A program made the position numbers and the translations under genes. 64,000 nt of DNA from Chryseobacterium gleum. GTDB lineage: Bacteria; Bacteroidota; Bacteroidia; Flavobacteriales_D; Crocinitomicaceae. Shown here piece after piece: positions 27,658 through 37,040 of the stretch. The stretch lies in the NCBI GenBank assembly GCA_945882095.1, contig CAMCWF010000004.1, positions 102,939 to 166,938 of the forward strand, given 5' to 3'. Position 1 is the first letter of the stretch. The number at the start of each line of letters is the position of its first letter. The notes beneath the pieces were generated by a model, which did not search any database, had not been told where the DNA came from, and was given only the letters and a program-made list of their open reading frames with translations.

Positions 27658-29258
27658 TTTGTACTGTTTTTAGGTTGGTTTTTTCGAAGGATTTTTATGA
27701 TTTTCTCTTCGCGAAAATAGATGTCAAGGTGAAAAACAAGTTTTGAATCGTGAGTGGTAACGGTTTGGTATTCGATGTAAATCGGAATTTTTTCCTTTAA
27801 TGCAATGGAGACATGGTGGCCAATTCGGACCAGGGAATCCAAGGTGTCAGGCGGCATTGCTTTTTTTCTGTCCTTTTGGTCGTATTTGATCATCCATTTA
27901 CCCAATTCTATAGGGTCTTGGCAGCGCATACATCCATGGGAAAAACTCCGCACGGCGTGGTTAAAAAAGCCTTTTTGAGGGGTGTCATGCACATAAACGC
28001 TGCTGCTGTTCAAAAATTCAAACTTTATGATTCCCAAGCTGTTTCCTGCTCCTGGCATTTGTATAATACTGAATCCTCTTGGTTTAAGACTCCAATTGAT
28101 TGTGTTCGGGTTAATTCTCGCTGTGTCGTCAAATTTACAAAGCTTATACCTGTGACGCGCCAAGTAGGAGGGGTTCTTGTAAACGGATGGCATGATTTCT
28201 TTTTTAATGATTGACGCAGGAACTTTCCAATAAGGAAAAATGATCATTCTGCGAATTTCGGAAACAAGCTCAGGTGTCGGGTTAGATTGTTTTCCAACGA
28301 CCAATTTATGAATTGCCTTTAAGCTGTCGTTGGCATAAAAATACAGTTGATAAGCAGGTAGGTTGATCCAAACAAATTTAGGCCCACGCTTTGGTCTTTG
28401 GCGAAGCTTGTCTAGCCCAATGGCAGCACGGGTCAATCGGTGGAAATTTGATTCAGACAAAGCTTGAAGCGTATGGGCGTCAATCGTGAAATTGGAATCT
28501 AAACCATTGTCTAATTTAAACGTGAGTAGGGCTTTTTCCAATTGTTTGTCGCTGTAGGATTCTTTGGATAAATAACCCTTGGAACGAAGATTTTTGATTG
28601 CAAAGGGCTTTGAATCCTTCTTGAATTCTTTCATTTCTTTTGCTGTGAAATCGATGGTGTCCAACAAATGCGTGTGGTAAAAATGATGGATTCCATTTGC
28701 GAAGTCCCTATAATTGGTGTCGCTCATTGGTCCCTGTGTAAGGATTATTTTTGCTTTTGCAGTTCCCCCTTTTGCACGCATCAATTCTTTAAATGCATTT
28801 TTTTCAGCCAAAGTAATGGGTTTACATTGTTGGGTTTGGTAGTCAAAAAAACCGCCTTTGGAGATGGACATCATTCTGGAAAGATTGACCATGGCCATCA
28901 TTTCGATTTCCAGCGGGTGAACATCTTGGCCTTCACTGTGCTTCATTGTATATGTGGGGATTCCGAATGCCAGAGACTCTTTTGAAAGCTTTAACAACAA
29001 TTCGCCTCTGGTGGAGAAGGTTGAGTCCGTTTTGACCATTTGAGGGGCGTAATCAACGGATTCGTAATAGTTCCGAAGAAATGTAATTTCTTCTACCGAA
29101 AAATTTTTACGTTTTAATAAATCACTTTCCAACAACTTTTCAACTTTGCTTTTAACGGAAATAGAGGTGTCCTCAAGAAAATTTAGGTTTTCTTCAGGTT
29201 CTGATGCACAACCGAAAAGACCGAGGAGTAGAAGTAAGAAAGGAAAATAAAACTTCAT
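27654..29258 (-). CDS. L,D-transpeptidase lipoprotein (YcbB-like)
   Basis: Makes 3-3 cross-links in peptidoglycan or attaches proteins to it. A lipoprotein signal with lipobox LLGLFGCAS places it in the periplasm, membrane-anchored. The order is N-terminal helical region, a peptidoglycan-binding-like region (near residues 220-270), then the YkuD catalytic domain with Cys443 in SHGCMRC and an upstream His in YVHDTPQKGFF. At 534 residues it resembles YcbB/LdtD. A charged C-terminal segment follows the catalytic domain. It shares its regulatory gap with the divergent rhomboid gene. Confidence 0.9.
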   Translation of the reverse strand: MKFYFPFLLLLLGLFGCASEPEENLNFLEDTSISVKSKVEKLLESDLLKRKNFSVEEITFLRNYYESVDYAPQMVKTDSTFSTRGELLLKLSKESLAFGIPTYTMKHSEGQDVHPLEIEMMAMVNLSRMMSISKGGFFDYQTQQCKPITLAEKNAFKELMRAKGGTAKAKIILTQGPMSDTNYRDFANGIHHFYHTHLLDTIDFTAKEMKEFKKDSKPFAIKNLRSKGYLSKESYSDKQLEKALLTFKLDNGLDSNFTIDAHTLQALSESNFHRLTRAAIGLDKLRQRPKRGPKFVWINLPAYQLYFYANDSLKAIHKLVVGKQSNPTPELVSEIRRMIIFPYWKVPASIIKKEIMPSVYKNPSYLARHRYKLCKFDDTARINPNTINWSLKPRGFSIIQMPGAGNSLGIIKFEFLNSSSVYVHDTPQKGFFNHAVRSFSHGCMRCQDPIELGKWMIKYDQKDRKKAMPPDTLDSLVRIGHHVSIALKEKIPIYIEYQTVTTHDSKLVFHLDIYFREEKIIKILRKNQPKNSTK

Positions 29259-29277
29259 AATTTATCACGAATATAAG

Positions 29278-29285
29278 TAAATTTG
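29278..29285 (+). promoter_or_regulatory. Rhomboid gene promoter -7 element (TAAATTTG)
   Basis: Exact TAnnTTTG match 25 bp before the rhomboid start. A near-match on the other strand (TATATTCG, 29268-29275) could serve the divergent L,D-transpeptidase gene, so the two promoters would overlap. Confidence 0.5.
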
Positions 29286-29309
29286 ATACACATTAAGTGA
29301 TAAAAATTC

Positions 29310-29933
29310 ATGATTCCACTTTCATCCCTTTGGGTAATTCTGGCAACAACTGTATTCATAAGTTATCAGGGATTCAATCGTCCTTATTGGAGGGAACAAT
29401 TCTTGTTTTCACCCTATGATGTGTCGCAAGGGAATTCTTTTCAAGGCGTTTTTACGCATTCATGGTTTCATGCGGATTGGCAGCATTTGTTGTTTAATAT
29501 GTTTTCATTTTATGCTTTAGGATCTTACCTAGAGCAGGTTTGGATGGGAACGTTCGGTTCCGTTTTGGGAAGTGTATATTTTATTTCGCTCTATCTATTG
29601 GGGGGCATTGCAGCAACCGTGATTCCCTTTTTTAGGCATCGAAGGGAGGTTCAGTATCGTTCATTGGGAGCGTCTGGCGCCGTTTCAGCAGTGATTTTCG
29701 CTTGTATTCTTTGGACGCCTGATTTACCGTTGTATGTGTTCTTCATACCCATTGCCATTCCTGCTTATATTTTTGGACCCATTTATCTTGCCATTGAATT
29801 TTACGCCATGAAACGAGGGAAGTCAAACATCGCAAACGATGGGCACTTGAGTGGCGCTTTGTTCGGACTGTTGTTTGTGCTGATCCTGACACCACATAAA
29901 GGAATGGATTTTTTACATTTAATTTTTAAATAG
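29310..29933 (+). CDS. Rhomboid-family intramembrane serine protease
   Basis: Six-helix membrane protease that cuts substrate transmembrane segments. The catalytic pair is Ser122 in GASGAVSAV and His179 in GHLSGALFG. The oxyanion-side motif HADWQHLLFNMFSFYALG lies in the second helix. At 207 residues it is a minimal rhomboid without added domains. It is followed one base later by a class IV aminotransferase gene. Substrate unknown. Confidence 0.92.
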   Translation: MIPLSSLWVILATTVFISYQGFNRPYWREQFLFSPYDVSQGNSFQGVFTHSWFHADWQHLLFNMFSFYALGSYLEQVWMGTFGSVLGSVYFISLYLLGGIAATVIPFFRHRREVQYRSLGASGAVSAVIFACILWTPDLPLYVFFIPIAIPAYIFGPIYLAIEFYAMKRGKSNIANDGHLSGALFGLLFVLILTPHKGMDFLHLIFK

Positions 29934-29934
29934 G

Positions 29935-30801
29935 ATGTTGTATGTAAATAACAATGGGAGAATCATCCCTGCCGATCAACCCACGGTTGATACTGGAAAT
30001 AGAGCTTTTTTATATGGTGACGGTCTGTTTGAAAGCATCCGCATCATATCTGGGAAGCCCATAAACCTCCAAAACCACATGGAACGTTTGTTTAAAGGTG
30101 CCGAGGCCTTGAAAATTCGCATTCCCGTTTTTTGGAACCTGGCTTTCTTCGAGGAGAAAATATTGGATTTATTGCGTAAAAGTGAAATTCTTCATGGAGG
30201 TAAGTGTCGGGTTTCCATTGATCGGATGGTGGGGGGGACCTACACGCCAGCAAGCAATGAAGGGTCGTACTACATCGATGTACAATCCATAGATGATAAA
30301 GAGTTTTTATTGAATAACAAAGGTTATGAAATAGACATCTATCGTGATTTGAAACTTCAAAAGAATTTTTTATCGCCTTTTAAAACCAAAAATGGCCTTT
30401 ACAAAGTGATGTCCAGCATTGCTGCACAGGAAAACAATTTGGATGAGTATTTACTTCAAAACGAAAAAGGAAACATCATTGAATCTTCCAGTTCAAATAT
30501 TTTCATTGTAAGCAACGGTGTTTTATATACACCCGGATTAGATGAAGGATGCATTGCCGGTACGATGCGTATGACTTTGATTAACATTGCGTTACAAAAT
30601 GGAATTAGGGTGTACGAGTGCACCATTTTACCGCATAACTTGTTGTCTGCAGATGAAATTTTCCTTACCAACGCCATCAGGGGAATCATTTGGGTAGGAG
30701 GCTACAGAACGAAAAGGTATTTGAACAACACCTCAAAAAGATTGCTCCAGCTTTTAAATCTGCATTGGCAAAAAGAGCTCGGGAAAAATCACCAAGTATA
30801 G
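29935..30801 (+). CDS. Class IV PLP aminotransferase (PabC/IlvE-like)
   Basis: Fold-type IV PLP enzyme: the family includes branched-chain aminotransferase, D-amino acid aminotransferase and 4-amino-4-deoxychorismate lyase. Marks are NRAFLYGDGLFESIR, the PLP lysine in the FKTKNGLYKVM region (about residues 143-153), ESSSSNIFIV and GCIAGTMR. The 288-residue length and GCIAGTMR fit either a lyase or an aminotransferase, so I give no symbol. Its end overlaps the convergent kdsC-like gene by 13 bases. Confidence 0.85.
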   Translation: MLYVNNNGRIIPADQPTVDTGNRAFLYGDGLFESIRIISGKPINLQNHMERLFKGAEALKIRIPVFWNLAFFEEKILDLLRKSEILHGGKCRVSIDRMVGGTYTPASNEGSYYIDVQSIDDKEFLLNNKGYEIDIYRDLKLQKNFLSPFKTKNGLYKVMSSIAAQENNLDEYLLQNEKGNIIESSSSNIFIVSNGVLYTPGLDEGCIAGTMRMTLINIALQNGIRVYECTILPHNLLSADEIFLTNAIRGIIWVGGYRTKRYLNNTSKRLLQLLNLHWQKELGKNHQV

Positions 30802-31304
30802 GCATTGTCCTTTAACCAATTTTCTTGAACCCTTAAGGTTTGTTCAATTACGTCGCGCACACAACCTTCTCCGCCTTTTGTAGGAGAAATGTACTCCACA
30901 TGTTTTCTTACATCGATGCAAGCATCAAAAGGACAGCAGGGAAGTAAAACGTTTTGAAGCAAAGGAATGTCAGGAATATCGTCCCCCATGTACAATGTTT
31001 CCAAAGGATCAACCCCATGTTTTACGACCAAGTTGTTAAATACTTCAAGCTTATTTGACGATTCTAGGTACACTTCGGTAACGCCTAATTTAAGCAGGGC
31101 TTTTTTTACCGCTGTGGATTCTCCGCCAGTGACAATGAAAATGCGATAGCCCAGTTTAGCTGCATATTGTACAGCATAGCTGTCTCGTGCATTCAGTGTG
31201 CGAATGAATTCATTTTCAAAAACCATGACACTGTTGTTTGTGAAAACCCCGTCGACATCGAAAATGAAATTCTTAATGTTTCTCAGCTTAATTTTATAAT
31301 TCAT
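30789..31304 (-). CDS. kdsC: KdsC-type HAD phosphatase
   Basis: HAD-superfamily phosphatase of the 3-deoxy-D-manno-octulosonate 8-phosphate phosphatase group, used in Kdo synthesis for lipopolysaccharide. It has HAD motif I FIFDVDGVFTNN, motif II VTGG, and motif IV MGDDIPDIPLL, with no cap domain, as in tetrameric KdsC. The start at 31304 (MNYKIKLRN; 171 aa) overlaps the end of the DUF2520-like gene by 11 bases; an upstream ATG at 31328 seems less likely. Confidence 0.85.
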   Translation of the reverse strand: MNYKIKLRNIKNFIFDVDGVFTNNSVMVFENEFIRTLNARDSYAVQYAAKLGYRIFIVTGGESTAVKKALLKLGVTEVYLESSNKLEVFNNLVVKHGVDPLETLYMGDDIPDIPLLQNVLLPCCPFDACIDVRKHVEYISPTKGGEGCVRDVIEQTLRVQENWLKDNAYTW

Positions 31305-32043
31305 CTGGGTATTTTTTGGTGATGGCATCGCTTAAAAAAGCATAGGTTGTTTTCATTTCATCCGATAGCAAAGCCATGTGCTTATCCATGGTGATTTGGT
31401 CTCCTCTTCGGGCCGGACCTGTTTGCAAATCCTTTTCAATAAGTAGGTTAGCGAATGTTTTTTGAATGAGTGGTTGAAAAATAGAAAGTGGAAGTTTTTC
31501 TTCATTGCCTATTGACAAACCTTGTTTCATGATGAAATATCCGAAGTTGTTTATGAAAACCGCACTGATGTGTGCCTGAAACCTTGATTTCTCGTCGGTC
31601 TCTACGTATTTCATTCCTAAGGCCTTGGCAAAATCAAGAAAGAATGCGCTGTGGGCAGGGGAGCGCTCCAATAGGAAAGGAACCTCGCTAAGGTTTGGCA
31701 GGGCAGATTTATCTATGGATTGTAAAGGATACATTACACCCATGTTTTTATGCGTATAGGGTTGGATTGAAAAGAAGCCCGCGCTGATGAAAACAGGTGT
31801 ATGGTCGGGAAGTGTTTGCAGGACAGCATCGATGAAACGGTCTTGAACGCAAACCAAAATGAAATCTGAGTCCAAAAGGGGAAATTCAGCAATCGTTGGT
31901 ATTCGATGCTCCGCTTTAAAACTTTTGGTTTTTTCAACGTTGGATCCAACTACGTTAAGTTCACAGAAACTTTTTCCCAACAAGTTCTTTACCCAAAATG
32001 CAGCGACATTACCTGTCCCAATTAGGGTTATTTTCCATGACAT
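31294..32043 (-). CDS. DUF2520-family Rossmann oxidoreductase-like protein
   Basis: A 249-residue protein like a short ProC or ketopantoate reductase. The Rossmann start is ITLIGTGNVAAFW, and the C-terminal half is the helical DUF2520-type domain, with NNFGYFIMKQG and TGPARRGD. The reaction is not known. It lies between secA and kdsC with overlaps at both ends, an arrangement I recall as common in Bacteroidota. Confidence 0.8.
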   Translation of the reverse strand: MSWKITLIGTGNVAAFWVKNLLGKSFCELNVVGSNVEKTKSFKAEHRIPTIAEFPLLDSDFILVCVQDRFIDAVLQTLPDHTPVFISAGFFSIQPYTHKNMGVMYPLQSIDKSALPNLSEVPFLLERSPAHSAFFLDFAKALGMKYVETDEKSRFQAHISAVFINNFGYFIMKQGLSIGNEEKLPLSIFQPLIQKTFANLLIEKDLQTGPARRGDQITMDKHMALLSDEMKTTYAFLSDAITKKYPDEL

Positions 32044-35000
32044 TGCTTGTACTTTTTACCACTTCCACAAGGACAGGGGTCGTTTCTATTGATTTTTTGA
32101 TCGGCAACGACCGGTACTTTTTTCTCTGGCTGTTGCATAGAATTCTCTACCGCTTCTTGATACCCTTGGCTTCCTTGAAATTGAGAGGCACTGCCAGCAT
32201 TACTTACATTGGTTTTTCCTTGGCTGTAGTGATTTTGAGCGGCTTCTTGGTTGGTGCTTTTAAGGTCAGGTTCATTTGGAATGTCCATGTTCATGAGCAA
32301 CTCAACCACTTCTTCGTTTAGGCGGTTAAGCATGTTTTTGAAAAGGTCATAGGACTCTAATTTGTAGACGACCAAAGGATCTTTTTGTTCATAAGTAGCA
32401 TTGTTCACTGCCGAACGTAAGTCGTCCATTTCGCGAAGGTGTTCCTTCCATTCGTTGTCGATGATCCCTAAAATGATGTGTTTTTCAAATTGTTTAGAAA
32501 TGTTTTTTCCATTGGTTTTATAGGCATCCTCCAGGTTTACAATCAGTTGAAGTTCCTTTCTTCCGTCGCTTAGTGGGAAAACGATGTTTTTAAAACGGTC
32601 CGACATGGTTTCATAAACATGTTTAATCTGCGGCATGGCACGTGTGGCAAGTTTTTCAGATTTCCGTTGGTATTGCAACTTCATGGAATCAAAAACACGG
32701 TAAACAAGTTCTTGTTGGTCTAAGGTTTTGTATTCATTGGCATCAACTGGAGAGGTTACACCCAATAAACGAATGACTTCCAATTCAAATTCTTGAAAAT
32801 CTGATTTAGACATTTTGTTTACGGTCGTTGCACAAAGTTCATAGAACATGTTGTCCACATCAATGTCTAAGCGATCTCCAAACAATGCATTCTTGCGCAT
32901 TTTATAGATGGCCTTTCTTTGGGCGTTCATGACATCATCGTATTCCAATAATCTCTTTCTGATTCCAAAGTTGTTTTCCTCCACTTTCTTTTGGGCACGT
33001 TCAATGGATTTAGAAACCATGGAGTGGGTAATTACTTCACCTTCCTTAAGTCCCATACGGTCCATAAGCTTGGCAATCCTTTCCGAGCCAAATTTTCGCA
33101 TCAAATCATCTTCGAGTGAAACGAAAAATTCTGTGGAGCCTGGGTCACCTTGTCGACCTGAACGGCCACGCAGCTGACGGTCAACCCGTCTAGAATCGTG
33201 TCTCTCTGTACCGATAATCGCCAATCCGCCTGCTTCTTTAACCCCTTCACCTAGTTTGATATCCGTTCCCCTTCCCGCCATGTTGGTGGCAATGGTAACG
33301 GTGCCTGCACGTCCTGCGCTGGCTACAATTTCCGCTTCTTTCTGGTGGTATTTTGCATTCAGTACTTGGTGCGTAATTTTTTTATTGTGAAGCATTTTGC
33401 TTAGCAATTCTGAAATTTCTACCGTTGTGGTACCCACCAATACAGGCCGGCCTTCTGCGACTAATTTTGCAACTTCATCGCTTACTGCATTAAATTTCTC
33501 GCGTACTGTCTTGAACACAAAGTCATTTTGGTCATTTCGAATCACTTGGCGGTGTGTAGGAATGGCAACTACATCTAATTTATAAATGTCGTAAAACTCT
33601 TTTGCCTCCGTTTCTGCCGTTCCTGTCATACCAGCCAGTTTGTGGTACATCCTAAAGTAATTCTGAAGGGTTACGGTAGCATAGGTTTGCGTGGCTGCTT
33701 CAATTTGTACATTTTCCTTCGCTTCAATCGCTTGGTGTAGTCCATCGGAATACCGACGTCCTTCCAAAATCCTACCTGTAGATTCATCTACGATTTTAAC
33801 TTTACTGTCCAGGATTACATACTCCACTTCCTTTTCAAAAAGCGTGTACGCTTTAAGCAATTGGTTAACGGAGTGAATTCTTTCAGATTTAATTGAGTAG
33901 TCGCGAACAAGTTCATCCTTTTTGGCCAAAAATGAATCTGGATCTAGGTTTTCGCTTTGAAGTTTCGCTATTTCCGCACCGATGTCTGGCATGATGAAAA
34001 AATCGCTTTCTTCTTTCCCAGAGATGAGCTCAATCCCTTTCATGGTAAGCTCTATGGTATTGTTCTTTTCTTCGATGACAAAATACAACTCAAGGTCGAT
34101 TTTTTTCATGTGCTTTCCTTGCTCCTGCATGTAGGTGTTCTCCGTTTTTTGCAGGTGAACTTTAACGCCAGGTTCGGATAAGAACTTAATCAATGCCTTG
34201 TTTTTTGGAAGCCCACGAAACGCCCTGAGTAAAGCAATTCCGCCCTCCTCTAACATGGTCTTTTCCAGTTTTTTATCGTCGATGTGTTCGTTTAGAACAA
34301 CAAGGTTTCTCTTGGCTTCTTCCAAGCAGGATTCAACATAAATCTTTTGGGCGTTGACAATTCTTTCAATCCTTGGTTTGAGTGCTTGAAATTCTTGCTC
34401 TTCGCCACGTGGGGTTGGACCTGAAATAATCAATGGCGTTCTCGCATCGTCAATTAATACTGAATCGACCTCATCTACAATGGCAAAGTGATGTTTTCTC
34501 TGTACCAAATCATCCGGGTGACCCGCCATGTTGTCTCGCAAATAATCAAAACCAAATTCATTGTTGGTTCCAAAAGTGATGTCTGAAGAATAGGCATTTC
34601 TTCGTGCATCTGAATTGGGTTGGTGTTTGTCGATGCAATCCACACTTAAACCGTGAAATTGATACAATGGTCCCATCCATTCGGAGTCCCTTTTCGCCAA
34701 ATAATCATTTACGGTAACAATGTGAACCCCTTTTCCTGCCAAGGCATTGAGGTAAACAGGCAATGTGGCTACAAGGGTTTTTCCTTCTCCTGTCTGCATT
34801 TCAGCGATGTTTCCTTTGTGCAATACGGCTCCACCCATCAATTGAACGTCGTAATGAACCATGTTCCATTGAACCTTGTTTCCCGCTGCTGTCCATTCGT
34901 TGTGCCAAATGGCTTTGTCCCCTGAAATGGTAATTCCATCTTTCTTTTGGGCGAGTGTTTTGTCAAATTCCAAGGCAGTAACTTCCAATTTACCATTGAT

Positions 35001-35369
35001 TGCCCATCGCTTTGCGGTTTCTTTTACGACGGCAAAAGCTTCAGGCAGAATTTCAAGTAATTCCTTTTCAATGGTTTCGTCAATTTCCTTGCTTAGGACA
35101 TCTATGGCATCGAAAATAGCTTCCTTTTCTTCAATGGGTGTGTCAAGGTTTGCGGCTTTTTCATTCAGTGCGGTTACTTCTGCCTCTTGGGCTTGAATGG
35201 CCAATGAAATTCTTTCTTGGAACGAAAATGTTTTTCCTCTCAATTCATCATCACTCAGTTTTTCTATGTCTATGGATTTTTGAATCGTCTCATTTACATA
35301 GGGCTGATACAATTTTTGGTCTTTGGTACTTTTATCCCCAAAAATCTTTTTTAATAGGTCTCCAATCAT
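32028..35369 (-). CDS. secA: Preprotein translocase ATPase SecA
   Basis: Motor that pushes unfolded preproteins through SecYEG. At 1,113 residues it is long for SecA (about 900 in E. coli), as usual in Bacteroidota, which carry insertions in the N-terminal and nucleotide-binding regions. Visible parts are Walker A QTGEGKTLVA, the DEAD-like DEVDSVLIDDAR, GRAGTVTIATNMAGRGTD, RQLRGRSGRQGDPG, and a C-terminal zinc tail CPCGSGKKYKQCH that binds SecB or ribosomes. Exported T9SS cargo in this window would pass this translocase first. A TAAATTTG promoter element lies 25 bp upstream. Confidence 0.97.
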   Translation of the reverse strand: MIGDLLKKIFGDKSTKDQKLYQPYVNETIQKSIDIEKLSDDELRGKTFSFQERISLAIQAQEAEVTALNEKAANLDTPIEEKEAIFDAIDVLSKEIDETIEKELLEILPEAFAVVKETAKRWAINGKLEVTALEFDKTLAQKKDGITISGDKAIWHNEWTAAGNKVQWNMVHYDVQLMGGAVLHKGNIAEMQTGEGKTLVATLPVYLNALAGKGVHIVTVNDYLAKRDSEWMGPLYQFHGLSVDCIDKHQPNSDARRNAYSSDITFGTNNEFGFDYLRDNMAGHPDDLVQRKHHFAIVDEVDSVLIDDARTPLIISGPTPRGEEQEFQALKPRIERIVNAQKIYVESCLEEAKRNLVVLNEHIDDKKLEKTMLEEGGIALLRAFRGLPKNKALIKFLSEPGVKVHLQKTENTYMQEQGKHMKKIDLELYFVIEEKNNTIELTMKGIELISGKEESDFFIMPDIGAEIAKLQSENLDPDSFLAKKDELVRDYSIKSERIHSVNQLLKAYTLFEKEVEYVILDSKVKIVDESTGRILEGRRYSDGLHQAIEAKENVQIEAATQTYATVTLQNYFRMYHKLAGMTGTAETEAKEFYDIYKLDVVAIPTHRQVIRNDQNDFVFKTVREKFNAVSDEVAKLVAEGRPVLVGTTTVEISELLSKMLHNKKITHQVLNAKYHQKEAEIVASAGRAGTVTIATNMAGRGTDIKLGEGVKEAGGLAIIGTERHDSRRVDRQLRGRSGRQGDPGSTEFFVSLEDDLMRKFGSERIAKLMDRMGLKEGEVITHSMVSKSIERAQKKVEENNFGIRKRLLEYDDVMNAQRKAIYKMRKNALFGDRLDIDVDNMFYELCATTVNKMSKSDFQEFELEVIRLLGVTSPVDANEYKTLDQQELVYRVFDSMKLQYQRKSEKLATRAMPQIKHVYETMSDRFKNIVFPLSDGRKELQLIVNLEDAYKTNGKNISKQFEKHIILGIIDNEWKEHLREMDDLRSAVNNATYEQKDPLVVYKLESYDLFKNMLNRLNEEVVELLMNMDIPNEPDLKSTNQEAAQNHYSQGKTNVSNAGSASQFQGSQGYQEAVENSMQQPEKKVPVVADQKINRNDPCPCGSGKKYKQCHGK

Positions 35370-35394
35370 CGAATTTTTTCAAAAAATATGAGGT

Positions 35395-35402
35395 CAAATT
35401 TA
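35395..35402 (-). promoter_or_regulatory. secA promoter -7 element (TAAATTTG)
   Basis: Exact TAnnTTTG match on the minus strand, 25 bp upstream of the secA ATG, in the divergent gap shared with guaA. Confidence 0.55.
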
Positions 35403-35498
35403 ATCATTTCAAAAGGATAATGTTAAAGATTGTTTTTGTAGATGTTAAAAATTATCAATCTTTCTTTAAAGCTTCAAAACCAACTTGAAGATAAAAAT

Positions 35499-35506
35499 TA
35501 ACTTTG
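35499..35506 (+). promoter_or_regulatory. guaA promoter -7 element (TAACTTTG), very close to the start codon
   Basis: Exact TAnnTTTG match ending only four bases before the guaA ATG at 35511. If used, transcription would begin at or next to the start codon, giving a leaderless or nearly leaderless mRNA. Confidence 0.45.
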
Positions 35507-35510
35507 CAAC

Positions 35511-37040
35511 ATGCATGAATGTATTGTAATCTATGATTTTGGCTCTCAATATACCCAATTGATTGCACGGAGAATTCGGGAAATGAATGTGTATTGCGAG
35601 ATACGACCTTGGAATAAAATGGATTCCCTACCCACGAATACCAAAGGAATCATTCTTTCGGGAAGTCCTTTTTCTGTACGCGACGAAAACGCCCCTAAAC
35701 CAGATCTTACCCATTTGAAAGGATCTTTTCCATTGTTGGGAATTTGTTATGGCGCACAATTGCTAGCGCAACAGTATGGGGGAGAAGTAAAACCATCCAT
35801 GAGCAGGGAGTATGGTCGGGCCAATATCGATGAATTTACATCCGAAGGAATTCTGTCAGGCGTGGAATCTCCTTCACAAGTATGGATGTCGCATGGTGAT
35901 TCTATCGCAGTGCTGCCTCTTGGATCCAAACGAATCTGCCGCACCGCTTCCGTGGAAAATGCGGGGTTTCAATTTGAAAATGAGCTCACCTTTGGTGTGC
36001 AATTTCATCCTGAAGTTTATCACTCAACGCACGGAATGAAAATGCTTCAAAATTTTGTTGTGGACATTTGTCAATGTGCACAGGATTGGACGCCCGGTGC
36101 CTTTGTCGAGGAAACCATTGCCTCCTTTCGAAATCAAATTGGAGCAGATAAGGTAATATTAGGTTTGTCCGGCGGAGTGGATTCTTCCGTGGCTGCTGTA
36201 TTGCTTCACAAAGCCATTGGAAGTCAACTTCACTGCATATTTGTAGACAATGGGTTGCTAAGGAAGAATGAATACGAATCTGTTTTGGAATCCTACCATA
36301 CCATGGGCCTCAATGTAAAAGGAGTGGATGCTTCCGGATTGTTTTACGAGGCACTGAAAGGCATTGTAGATCCTGAACGTAAACGAAAAGCAATCGGCAG
36401 GGTATTTATTGAAGTATTTGATGCTGAGTCAAAGAAAGTAGAAAATGCCAAATGGTTGGGTCAAGGTACGATTTACCCCGATGTAATTGAATCCATTTCA
36501 GCTACCGGCGGTCCCTCACAAACCATAAAGTCGCACCACAACGTGGGCGGATTACCTGATTATATGAACTTGAAAATTGTTGAACCCTTGCGAAGCTTGT
36601 TTAAGGATGAAGTTAGAAGAATTGGAAGATCGCTGGAGATAGATTCGGCGATTTTAGACAGGCATCCTTTTCCCGGTCCTGGATTAGGCATTCGGATTTT
36701 AGGCGAAGTAACTCCTGAAAAAGTGCAGATCCTTCAAGACGTTGACCATATCTTTATTTCTGGACTTAAAGAATGGGGATTGTACAACGACGTTTGGCAA
36801 GCAGGCGTAATTTTCCTTCCGGTCCAATCTGTTGGCGTGATGGGAGATGAAAGAACCTATGAAAATGCAGTGGCCTTGAGGGCTGTTACCTCAACCGATG
36901 GCATGACTGCAGATTGGTGCCATTTACCGTATGATTTTCTCGCCAGCATTTCAAACCAAATCATCAACCAAGTCAGAGGAATTAACCGTGTGACTTACGA
37001 CATAAGCTCCAAACCTCCAGCGACCATCGAATGGGAATAA
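35511..37040 (+). CDS. guaA: GMP synthase (glutamine-hydrolysing)
   Basis: Aminates XMP to GMP using glutamine and ATP. The glutaminase domain has the nucleophile Cys79 in [12 protein letters not shown] and the His/Glu of FHPEVYH. The ATP-pyrophosphatase domain has the PP-loop [10 protein letters not shown] at 218-227, and the dimerisation domain ends [18 protein letters not shown], the normal C-terminus. The start [13 protein letters not shown] matches the family's usual first strand, so 35511 is well supported even though a promoter element ends four bases ahead of it. The LysM-protein gene begins inside its last codons. Confidence 0.97.
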   Translation: MHECIVIYDFGSQYTQLIARRIREMNVYCEIRPWNKMDSLPTNTKGIILSGSPFSVRDENAPKPDLTHLKGSFPLLGICYGAQLLAQQYGGEVKPSMSREYGRANIDEFTSEGILSGVESPSQVWMSHGDSIAVLPLGSKRICRTASVENAGFQFENELTFGVQFHPEVYHSTHGMKMLQNFVVDICQCAQDWTPGAFVEETIASFRNQIGADKVILGLSGGVDSSVAAVLLHKAIGSQLHCIFVDNGLLRKNEYESVLESYHTMGLNVKGVDASGLFYEALKGIVDPERKRKAIGRVFIEVFDAESKKVENAKWLGQGTIYPDVIESISATGGPSQTIKSHHNVGGLPDYMNLKIVEPLRSLFKDEVRRIGRSLEIDSAILDRHPFPGPGLGIRILGEVTPEKVQILQDVDHIFISGLKEWGLYNDVWQAGVIFLPVQSVGVMGDERTYENAVALRAVTSTDGMTADWCHLPYDFLASISNQIINQVRGINRVTYDISSKPPATIEWE

